Source of the DNA: Litoditis marina | Lineage: Eukaryota; Nematoda; Chromadorea; Rhabditida; Rhabditidae | Length of the DNA stretch: 64,000 nt | Assembly (NCBI GenBank): GCA_964036275.1 | Contig: OZ038437.1 | Location: 16,214,090-16,278,089, forward strand | Direction: 5' to 3' | Part shown: positions 19,577-30,759 of the stretch, one piece after another | How positions within the stretch are numbered: the first letter of the stretch is position 1 | Layout: each line of letters begins with the position of its first letter | Program-made: the position numbers and the translations under genes | Notes under the pieces: model-generated | What the model was told of the DNA's origin: nothing | Databases searched by the model: none | What the model saw: the letters and a program-made list of their open reading frames with translations, nothing else

Positions 19577-20630
19577 AACGACAAAGAAAGAGAAGGAGAT
19601 AGATAAAACTCTAATATCAATTTGAACAGTAATTGCAAATAACAACAATAATACAGTATACCTGCAATAACCGCGTACTGCGAAGATACAGTATACCTGC
19701 AATAACCGCACACTGCGGAATAGAAAACACAAATAGAAAGGAGAGATAGAGAAGGAGAGAGAGAGAGAGAGAGAGAAAAAGAGAGAAAAAGAAAGAGAAG
19801 GAGATAGATAAAACTCTAATATGAATTTGAACAGTAATTGCAAATAACAGCAATAATACAGTATACCTGCAATAACCGCGTACTGCGGAGATACAGTATA
19901 CCTGCAATAACCGCACACTGCGGAATAGAAAACACAAATAGAAAGGAGTTAGAAAAGGAGAGAGAGAGAGAGAGAGAGTGAGAGAGAGAGAGAGAGAATG
20001 AAAGAGAAGGAGATAGATAAAACTCTAATATCAATTTGAACAGTAATTGCAAATAACAGCAATAATACAGTATACCTGCAATAACCACGTACTGCGGAAA
20101 TACAGTATACCTGCAATAACCGCACACTGCGGAATAGAAAACACAAATAGAAAGGAGAGATAGAGAAGGAGAGAGAGAGAGAGAGAAAAAGAGAGAAAAA
20201 GAAAGAGAAGGAGATAGATAAAACTCTAATATGAATTTGAACAGTAATTGCAAATAACAACAATAATACAGTATACCTGCAATAACCGCGTACTGCGGAG
20301 ATACAGTATACCTGCAATAACCGCACACTGCGGAATAGAAAACACAAATAGAAAGGAGAGATAGAGAAGGAGAGAGAGAGAGAGAGAAAAAGAGAGAAAA
20401 AGAAAGAGAAGGAGATAGATAAAACTCTAATATGAATTTGAACAGTAATTGCAAATAACAACAATAATACAGTATACCTGCAATAACCGCGTACTGCGGA
20501 GATACAGTATACCTGCAATAACCGCACACTGCGGAATAGAAAACACAAATAGAAAGGAGTTAGAAAAGGAGAGAGAGAGAGAGAGAGAGTGAGAGAGAGA
20601 GAGAATGAAAGAGAGAGTGCTAGCGAACAA
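19408..20630. repeat. GA-rich tandem repeat, about 205-bp units, six copies
   Basis: Each unit begins near GCAAATAACA(G/A)CAATAATAC, holds TACAGTATACCTGCAATAAC twice, followed by small hairpins CCGCGTACTGCGG and CCGCACACTGCGG, then a GA tract of variable length and AAACTCTAATAT. Unit length changes mainly in the GA tract. Long frames exist on the minus strand because the unit lacks stops in several frames; they encode repetitive Ser/Leu-rich peptides and are not called genes. Confidence 0.92.
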
Positions 20631-21475
20631 ATTATACCCATGTTTAACCATAATAGAAAATATTAAATAACATATTAAGTCTTACATTTAAATGAATAGG
20701 GACAAGTGATTACAAATGAATCGAACTGGAGAAACATAATATGCAAGACAATGATAAGAAGAAAAAGGCTATGAAGAAAAATAACAAAGAAATACAAGAA
20801 CAGCAAGTGATCAAGGAAAGAGAATTCAAAACCAACAACATTCATACTAACAATGAACACTTTAGATAGTCAGACAAATGAGCAAAAGTTCGAGAGGGCC
20901 ACAGTGCCAAACGAAAAGTTGTTCAACAGTCTAACATTCTAACTTTCACAAAAAAAAACAATCTAGTAACTTTTTCAAACTGATAATTATAACAGCTCTC
21001 GTTCACGAACCGGTGTCACACCAAATTGAAAAATCGACTCACACTTGACCATGTTCAGCAGAAAATGGGCGGAGTCTTAAAGTGCAATACTAACAGTCTG
21101 CGTCTCCAGGCTCACTACACTGTCTCGCGCGCCCTCCAGTCTGCGCCTCTCACGTCTAACCACACTGTCTGGCGCCGACACCGAAATCAAGCATTAAGCG
21201 AAAACGAAATATTAGCACGATTACAAAACTACATTAAAACTGGGCACGGGGAGTTGATAGTGAGCTATAGATAGTAACCAAGTCATCTTTGTGGTTTCGT
21301 CTCCAACCACATCAAGAATTAGGCAATCTGAGATCTAACTACTAACACAGGCGAAATGGAATGTCATGTTGAGAGAAAAAGTTATGTAAACGTGAAATAT
21401 TATTAGAGAACCCTGTTTAGAATGAACTTTATGTACACGCCGGTTATTGTTTTAGTGTATTTACGTAACTTGTTT
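20631..21475. other. Core spacer between the inverted satellite arms
   Basis: Single-copy within the unit and almost identical to 53506-54351. AT-rich left half without a gene; the right half has CAGTCTGCGTCTCCAGGCTC and TCTCGCGCGCCCTCCAGTCT, a phrase related to 35145-35205. No transposase or other long frame with a proper start was found; a frame at 21026-21274 starts at TTG and lacks support. Confidence 0.7.
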
Positions 21476-24400
21476 TATTCGCAATTTATTGCGAATCGAT
21501 TACTCGCAGTTTATTGCGAGGAGACAAAATAGGCTAGTATTGAAATAGAAAATGTGAGATAATAGTAAGAATCACGTAAACTTATAAAAAGATCGAGAAA
21601 ACCTATTTAGAACTATGTATAAGTACACGTAAAGTTGTTTTCGTTTTTATCCCATTGCACTCACTAAACACGTTTCATTCGCAATTTATTGCGAATCGAT
21701 TACTCGCAGTTTATTGCGAGGAGACAAAATAGGCTAGTATTGAAATAGAAAAGTTGAGATAGTAGTAAGAATCACGTAAACTTATGAAAAGATCAAGAAA
21801 ACCTATTTAGAACTATGTATAAGTACACGTAAAGTTGTTTTCGTTTTTATCCCATTGCACTCACTAAACACGTTTCATTCGCAATTTATTGCGAATCGAT
21901 TACTCGCAGTTTATTGCGAGGAGACAAAATAGGCTATTATTGAAATAGAAAAGTTGAGATAGTAGTAAGAATCACGTACACTTATGAAAAGATCGAGAAA
22001 ACCTATTTAGAATGATCTATAAGTACACGTAAGGTTGTTTTCGTGTTTATCCCATTGCACTCACTAAACACGTTTCATTCGCAATTTATTGCGAGGAGAC
22101 AAAATAGGCTATTATTGAAATAGAAAAGTTGAGATAGTAGTAAGAATCACGTACACTTATGAAAAGATCGAGAAAACCTATTTAGAATGATCTATAAGTA
22201 CACGTAAGGTTGTTTTCGTGTTTATCCCATTGCACTCACTAAACACGTTTCATTCGCAATTTATTGCGAGGAGACAAAATAGGCTAGTATTGAAATAGAA
22301 AAGTTGAGATAATAGTAAGAATCACGTAAACTTATGAAAAGATCGAGAAAACCTATTTAGAACTATGTATAAGTACACGTAAAGTTGTTTTCGTTTTTAT
22401 CCCATTGCACTCATTAAACACGTTTCATTCGCAATTTATTGCGAGGAGACAAAATAGGCTAGTATTGAAATAGAAAAGTTGAGATAATAGTAAGAATCAC
22501 GTAAACTTATGAAAAGATCGAGAAAACCTATTTAGAATGATCTATAAGTACACGTAAGGTTGTTTTCGTGTTTATCCCATTGCACTCACTAAACACGTTT
22601 CATTCGCAATTTATTGCGAGGAGACAAAATAGGCTAGTATTGAAATAGAAAAGTTGAGATAATAGTAAGAATCACGTAAACTTATGAAAAGATCGAGAAA
22701 ACCTATTTAGAACTATGTATAAGTACACGTAAAGTTGTTTTCGTTTTTATCCCATTGCACTCACTAAACACGTTTCATTCGCAATTTATTGCGAATCGAT
22801 TACTCGCAGTTTATTGCGAGGAGACAAAATAGGCTAGTATTGAAATAGAAAATGTGAGATAATAGTAAGAATCACGTAAACTTATGAAAAGATCGAGAAA
22901 ACCTATTTAGAATGATCTATAAGTACACGTAAGGTTGTTTTCGTGTTTATCCCATTGCACTCACTAAACACGTTTCATTCGCAGTTTATTGCGAGGAGAC
23001 AAAATAGGCTAGTATTGAAATAGAAAATGTGAGATAATAGTAAGAATCACGTACACTTATGAAAAGATCGAGAAAACCTATTTAGAATGATCTATAAGTA
23101 CACGTAAGGTTGTTTTCGTGTTTATCCCATTGCACTCACTAAACACGTTTCATTCGCAATTTATTGCGAGGAGACAAAATAGGCTAGTATTGAAATAGAA
23201 AAGTTGAGATAATAGTAAGAATCACGTAAACTTATGAAAAGATCGAGAAAACCTATTTAGAACTATGTATAAGTACACGTAAAGTTGTTTTCGTTTTTAT
23301 CCCATTGCACTCACTAAACACGTTTCATTCGCAATTTATTGCGAGGAGACAAAATAGGCTAGTATTGAAATAGAAAAGTTGAGATAATAGTAAGAATCAC
23401 GTAAACTTATGAAAAGATCGAGAAAACCTATTTAGAATGATCTATAAGTACACGTAAGGTTGTTTTCGTGTTTATCCCATTGCACTCACTAAACACGTTT
23501 CATTCGCAATTTATTGCGAGGAGACAAAATAGGCTAGTATTGAAATAGAAAAGTTGAGATAATAGTAAGAATCACGTAAACTTATGAAAAGATCGAGAAA
23601 ACCTATTTAGAACTATGTATAAGTACACGTAAAGTTGTTTTCGTTTTTATCCCATTGCACTCACTAAACACGTTTCATTCGCAATTTATTGCGAATCGAT
23701 TACTCGCAGTTTATTGCGAGGAGACAAAATAGGCTAGTATTGAAATAGAAAATGTGAGATAATAGTAAGAATCACGTAAACTTATGAAAAGATCGAGAAA
23801 ACCTATTTAGAATGATCTATAAGTACACGTAAGGTTGTTTTCGTGTTTATCCCATTGCACTCACTAAACACGTTTCATTCGCAATTTATTGCGAGGAGAC
23901 AAAATAGGCTAGTATTGAAATAGAAAAGTTGAGATAATAGTAAGAATCACGTAAACTTATGAAAAGATCGAGAAAACCTATTTAGAATGATCTATAAGTA
24001 CACGTAAGGTTGTTTTCGTGTTTATCCCATTGCACTCACTAAACACGTTTCATTCGCAATTTATTGCGAATCGATTACTCGCAGTTTATTGCGAGGAGAC
24101 AAAATAGGCTAGTATTGAAATAGAAAATGTGAGATAGTAGTAAGAATCACGTAAACTTATGAAAAGATCGAGAAAACCTATTTAGAATTATGTATAAGTA
24201 CACGTAAAGTTGTTTTCGTTTTTATCCCATTGCACTCACTAAACACGTTTCATTCGCAATTTATTGCGAGGAAACAAAATAGGCTAGTATTGAAATAGAA
24301 AAGTTGAGATAATAGTAAGAATCACGTAAACTTATGAAAAGATCGAGAAAACCTATTAAGAATGATCTATAAGTACACGTAAAGTTGTTTTCGTTTTTAT

Positions 24401-27400
24401 CCCATTGCACTCACTAAACACGTTTCATTCGCAGTTTATTGCGAGGAGACATAATAGGCTAGTATTGAAATAGAAAAGTTGAGATAATAGTAAGAATCAC
24501 GTAAACTTATGGAAAGATCGAGAAAACCTATTTAGAATTATGTATAAGTACACGTAAAGTTGTTTTCGTTTTTATCCCATTGCACTCACTAAACACGTTT
24601 CATTCGCAGTTTATTGCGAGGAGACATAATAGGCTAGTATTGAAATAGAAAAGTTGAGATAATAGTAAGAATCACGTAAACTTATGGAAAGATCGAGAAA
24701 ACCTATTAAGAATGATCTATAAGTACACGTAAGGTTGTTTTCGTGTTTATCCCATTGCACTCACTAAACACGTTTCATTCGCAATTTATTGCGAATCGAT
24801 TACTCGCAGTTTATTGCGAGGAGACAAAATAGGCTAGTATTGAAATAGAAAATGTGAGATAATAGTAAGAATCACGTAAACTTATGGAAAGATCGAGAAA
24901 ACCTATTAAGAATGATCTATAAGTACACGTAAAGTTGTTTTCGTTTTTATCCCATTGCACTCACTAAACACGTTTCATTCGCAATTTATTGCGAGGAAAC
25001 AAAATAGGCTAGTATTGAAATAGAAAAGTTGAGATAATAGTAAGAATCACGTAAACTTATGAAAAGATCGAGAAAACCTATTTAGAATTATGTATAAGTA
25101 CACGTAAAGTTGTTTTCGTTTTTATCCCATTGCACTCACTAAACACGTTTCATTCGCAGTTTATTGCGAGGAGACATAATAGGCTAGTATTGAAATAGAA
25201 AAGTTGAGATAATAGTAAGAATCACGTAAACTTATGGAAAGATCGAGAAAACCTATTAAGAATGATCTATAAGTACACGTAAGGTTGTTTTCGTGTTTAT
25301 CCCATTGCACTCACTAAACACGTTTCATTCGCAATTTATTGCGAATCGATTACTCGCAGTTTATTGCGAGGAGACAAAATAGGCTAGTATTGAAATAGAA
25401 AATGTGAGATAGTAGTAAGAATCACGTAAACTTATGAAAAGATCGAGAAAACCTATTAAAAATGATCTATAAGTACACGTAAGGTTGTTTTCGTGTTTAT
25501 CCCATTGCACTCACTAAACACGTTTCATTCGCAATTTATTGCGAATCGATTACTCGCAGTTTATTGCGAGGAGACAAAATAGGCTAGTATTGAAATAGAA
25601 AATGTGAGATAGTAGTAAGAATCACGTAAACTTATGAAAAGATCGAGAAAACCTATTTAGAATGATCTATAAGTACACGTAAGGTTGTTTTCGTGTTTAT
25701 CCCATTGCACTCACTAAACACGTTTCATTCGCAGTTTATTGCGAGGAGACAAAATAGGCTAGTATTGAAATAGAAAATGTGAGATAATAGTAAGAATCAC
25801 GTAAACTTATGGAAAGATCGAGAAAACCTATTAAGAATGATCTATAAGTACACGTAAGGTTGTTTTCGTGTTTATCCCATTGCACTCACTAAACACGTTT
25901 CATTCGCAATTTATTGCGAATCGATTACTCGCAGTTTGTTGCGAGGAGACAAAATAGGCTAGTATTGAAATAGAAAATGTGAGATAGTAGTAAGAATCAC
26001 GTACACTTATGAAAAGATCGAGAAAACCTATTTAGAATGATCTATAAGTACACGTAAGGTTGTTTTCGTGTTTATCCCATTGCACTCACTAAACACGTTT
26101 CATTCGCAATTTATTGCGAGGAGACAAAATAGGCTAGTATTGAAATAGAAAAGTTGAGATAATAGTAAGAATCACGTAAACTTATGAAAAGATCGAGAAA
26201 ACCTATTTAGAATGATCTATAAGTACACGTAAGGTTGTTTTCGTGTTTATCCCATTGCACTCACTAAACACGTTTCATTCGCAATTTATTGCGAGGAGAC
26301 AAAATAGGCTAGTATTGAAATAGAAAATGTGAGATAATAGTAAGAATCACGTACACTTATGAAAAGATCGAGAAAACCTATTTAGAATGATCTATAAGTA
26401 CACGTAAGGTTGTTTTCGTGTTTATCCCATTGCACTCACTAAACACGTTTCATTCGCAATTTATTGCGAGGAGACAAAATAGGCTAGTATTGAAATAGAA
26501 AAGTTGAGATAGTAGTAAGAATCACGTACACTTATGAAAAGATCGAGAAAACCTATTTAGAATGATCTATAAGTACACGTAAGGTTGTTTTCGTGTTTAT
26601 CCCATTGCACTCACTAAACACGTTTCATTCGCAATTTATTGCGAGGAGACAAAATAGGCTAGTATTGAAATAGAAAAGTTGAGATAATAGTAAGAATCAC
26701 GTACACTTATGAAAAGATCGAGAAAACCTATTTAGAATGATCTATAAGTACACGTAAGGTTGTTTTCGTGTTTATCCCATTGCACTCACTAAACACGTTT
26801 CATTCGCAATTTATTGCGAGGAGACAAAATAGGCTAGTATTGAAATAGAAAAGTTGAGATAGTAGTAAGAATCACGTACACTTATGAAAAGATCGAGAAA
26901 ACCTATTTAGAATGATCTATAAGTACACGTAAGGTTGTTTTCGTGTTTATCCCATTGCACTCACTAAACACGTTTCATTCGCAATTTATTGCGAGGAGAC
27001 AAAATAGGCTAGTATTGAAATAGAAAAGTTGAGATAATAGTAAGAATCACGTAAACTTATGAAAAGATCGAGAAAACCTATTTAGAACTATGTATAAGTA
27101 CACGTAAAGTTGTTTTCGTTTTTATCCCATTGCACTCACTAAACACGTTTCATTCGCAATTTATTGCGAGGAGACAAAATAGGCTAGTATTGAAATAGAA
27201 AAGTTGAGATAATAGTAAGAATCACGTAAACTTATGAAAAGATCGAGAAAACCTATTTAGAATGATCTATAAGTACACGTAAGGTTGTTTTCGTGTTTAT
27301 CCCATTGCACTCACTAAACACGTTTCATTCGCAATTTATTGCGAGGAGACAAAATAGGCTAGTATTGAAATAGAAAAGTTGAGATAATAGTAAGAATCAC

Positions 27401-29883
27401 GTAAACTTATGAAAAGATCGAGAAAACCTATTTAGAACTATGTATAAGTACACGTAAAGTTGTTTTCGTTTTTATCCCATTGCACTCACTAAACACGTTT
27501 CATTCGCAATTTATTGCGAATCGATTACTCGCAGTTTATTGCGAGGAGACAAAATAGGCTAGTATTGAAATAGAAAATGTGAGATAATAGTAAGAATCAC
27601 GTAAACTTATGAAAAGATCGAGAAAACCTATTTAGAATGATCTATAAGTACACGTAAGGTTGTTTTCGTGTTTATCCCATTGCACTCACTAAACACGTTT
27701 CATTCGCAGTTTATTGCGAGGAGACAAAATAGGCTAGTATTGAAATAGAAAATGTGAGATAATAGTAAGAATCACGTAAACTTATGAAAAGATCGAGAAA
27801 ACCTATTTAGAACTATGTATAAGTACACGTAAAGTTGTTTTTGTTTTTATCCCATTGCACTCACTAAACACGTTTCATTCGCAATTTATTGCGAATCGAT
27901 TACTCGCAGTTTATTGCGAGGAGACAAAATAGGCTAGTATTGAAATAGAAAAGTTGAGATAGTAGTAAGAATCACGTAAACTTATGAAAAGATCAAGAAA
28001 ACCTATTTAGAACTATGTATAAGTACACGTAAAGTTGTTTTCGTTTTTATCCCATTGCACTCACTAAACACGTTTCATTCGCAATTTATTGCGAATCGAT
28101 TACTCGCAGTTTATTGCGAGGAGACAAAATAGGCTATTATTGAAATAGAAAAGTTGAGATAGTAGTAAGAATCACGTACACTTATGAAAAGATCGAGAAA
28201 ACCTATTTAGAATGATCTATAAGTACACGTAAGGTTGTTTTCGTGTTTATCCCATTGCACTCACTAAACACGTTTCATTCGCAATTTATTGCGAGGAGAC
28301 AAAATAGGCTATTATTGAAATAGAAAAGTTGAGATAGTAGTAAGAATCACGTACACTTATGAAAAGATCGAGAAAACCTATTTAGAATGATCTATAAGTA
28401 CACGTAAGGTTGTTTTCGTGTTTATCCCATTGCACTCACTAAACACGTTTCATTCGCAATTTATTGCGAGGAGACAAAATAGGCTAGTATTGAAATAGAA
28501 AAGTTGAGATAATAGTAAGAATCACGTAAACTTATGAAAATATCGAGAAAACCTATTTAGAACTATGTATAAGTACACGTAAAGTTGTTTTCGTTTTTAT
28601 CCCATTGCACTCACTAAACACGTTTCATTCGCAATTTATTGCGAGGAGACAAAATAGGCTAGTATTGAAATAGAAAAGTTGAGATAATAGTAAGAATCAC
28701 GTAAACTTATGAAAAGATCGAGAAAACCTATTTAGAATGATCTATAAGTACACGTAAGGTTGTTTTCGTGTTTATCCCATTGCACTCACTAAACACGTTT
28801 CATTCGCAATTTATTGCGAGGAGACAAAATAGGCTAGTATTGAAATAGAAAAGTTGAGATAATAGTAAGAATCACGTAAACTTATGAAAAGATCGAGAAA
28901 ACCTATTTAGAATGATCTATAAGTACACGTAAGGTTGTTTTCGTGTTTATCCCATTGCACTCACTAAACACGTTTCATTCGCAATTTATTGCGAGGAGAC
29001 AAAATAGGCTAGTATTGAAATAGAAAAGTTGAGATAATAGTAAGAATCACGTAAACTTATGAAAAGATCGAGAAAACCTATTTAGAACTATGTATAAGTA
29101 CACGTAAAGTTGTTTTCGTTTTTATCCCATTGCACTCACTAAACACGTTTCATTCGCAATTTATTGCGAATCGATTACTCGCAGTTTATTGCGAGGAGAC
29201 AAAATAGGCTAGTATTGAAATAGAAAATGTGAGATAATAGTAAGAATCACGTAAACTTATGGAAAGATCGAGAAAACCTATTAAGAATGATCTATAAGTA
29301 CACGTAAGGTTGTTTTCGTGTTTATCCCATTGCACTCACTAAACACGTTTCATTCGCAATTTATTGCGAATCGATTACTCGCAGTTTATTGCGAGGAGAC
29401 AAAATAGGCTAGTATTGAAATAGAAAATGTGAGATAGTAGTAAGAATCACGTAAACTTATGAAAAGATCGAGAAAACCTATTAAAAATGATCTATAAGTA
29501 CACGTTAGGTTGTTTTCGTTTTTATCCCATTGCACTCACTAAACACGTTTCATTCGCAATTTATTGCGAGGAGACAAAATAGGCTAGTATTGAAATAGAA
29601 AAGTTGAGATAGTAGTAAGAATCACGTAAACTTGTGAAAAGATCGAGAAAACCTATTAAGAATGATCTATAAGTACACGTAAGGTTGTTTTCGGGTTTAT
29701 CCCATTGCACTCACTAAACACGTTTCATTCGCAATTTATTGCGAGGAGACAAAATAGGCTAGTATTGAAATAGAAAAGTTGAGATAGTAGTAAGAATCAC
29801 GTAAACTTATGAAAAGATCGAGAAAACCTATTAAGAATGATCTATACGTACACGTAAGGTTGTTTTCGTTTTTATCCCATTGC
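21476..29883 (-). repeat. Satellite S1, right arm, unit A (inverted)
   Basis: The reverse complement of the left-arm monomer, again in 175- and 200-bp steps, runs for 8.4 kb. Variants cluster: AACTATGTATAAG with AAAGTTG...TTTTTAT, or AATGATCTATAAG with AAGGTTG...GTGTTTAT. The inner edge (ATTCGCAATTTATTGCGAAT) lies within about 17 bp of the same monomer position as the inner edge of the left arm. The outer edge breaks at TATCCCATTG|CTTTGTG. Confidence 0.95.
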
Positions 29884-30075
29884 TTTGTGTTGTGACCTGC
29901 TGAATCAGATTTGCAGTCGAAAGTGAATAATAAAGTTGGGAATAGTTTATTAGTTTATTCTTCGATATACCTCACTTTTGCTCCGTAGAGACAGACTGAA
30001 GGTACCGAGCTCCTCTATATGAAAATGTACTTACTTGGCATCAGAAGTGGATTCCGGCTCCGCACTGGGCCTCCC
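29884..30075 (+). mobile_element. Possible LTR retrotransposon relic (LTR end and primer-binding site)
   Basis: AATAAAGTTGGGAATAG at 29926 resembles an LTR polyadenylation region. At about 30034 TACTTACTTGGCATCAGAAG followed by TGG looks like an LTR end followed by a TGGCATCAGAAGTGG-type primer-binding site. No gag or pol is present downstream and no second LTR was seen, so this is a tentative relic. Confidence 0.3.
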
Positions 30076-30329
30076 CATTGAAAATGAGAAGCAACCTAAA
30101 AATGAACCCTATAAAAGTGTGCAGAACAACTCATTCTTTCAGCATACGGTTTCCTATCGAAAACCACAACTTTTTTCTTCAGATTTTTTTTCGCTATCGA
30201 AAACCACATAAAGCATTCAAGCATTCGCGACACATTTATAAACGTAAGAAATTTTAGCGTTTAATAAAATGTTAATAAAAAATTGGTAATTAAACATCAA
30301 CATCGTAAAATATTTATTGGAGTAGAATT

Positions 30330-30644
30330 ATGATTACAAAGGTGAAAAGCCAAATCAATATCATACGTAAGTGTGCAAAGCTGAATATTCATGCTTCAGG
30401 CCGTGCCGCATCGTTGCCATCAACCATAAAACTACAAAATACGCCGCAAGCATTTCGTTCAGTTTTGACCGGAAGAAAGAAAAAGAAATTCATTGACCAA
30501 GTAGTCTCAATGGAATTAAAGAACAATACCAACACATTCTATTCACTGGCAAGCAAATCGGTTGCTAGTTATTTTTTATTTGGTATATCAATGGTTTTTA
30601 ACTTAACGATAATTAACTTCAAAATTGCGAGGAAAGGTCAGTGA
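30330..30644 (+). CDS. Hypothetical 104-aa basic protein with one hydrophobic segment
   Basis: ATG to TGA without interruption. The N-terminal part is basic (MITKVKSQINIIRKCAKLNI, later GRKKKKFID), and residues about 78-98 (VASYFLFGISMVFNLTIINF) could span a membrane. It lies between the satellite S1 arm and satellite S2, in AT-rich sequence, with no family resemblance I can see and no paralogue in the window. It could be a chance frame or a remnant of the element carrying the arrays. Confidence 0.3.
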   Translation: MITKVKSQINIIRKCAKLNIHASGRAASLPSTIKLQNTPQAFRSVLTGRKKKKFIDQVVSMELKNNTNTFYSLASKSVASYFLFGISMVFNLTIINFKIARKGQ

Positions 30645-30759
30645 AAACGTGAAATATTGAGTGGAGGTTGTTTTTTCTTCAATTATTGTTTATATAAATA
30701 AAACCTTAGATGCATACACATTGCGGACAAATGATATACTACTGAAGCGAAAGATAAAA

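Noticed and set aside
21026..21274. 82-codon frame in the core, conserved in unit B
   Set aside because: Starts at TTG, and its conservation only reflects the near-identity of the two units; no domain or splice signal.
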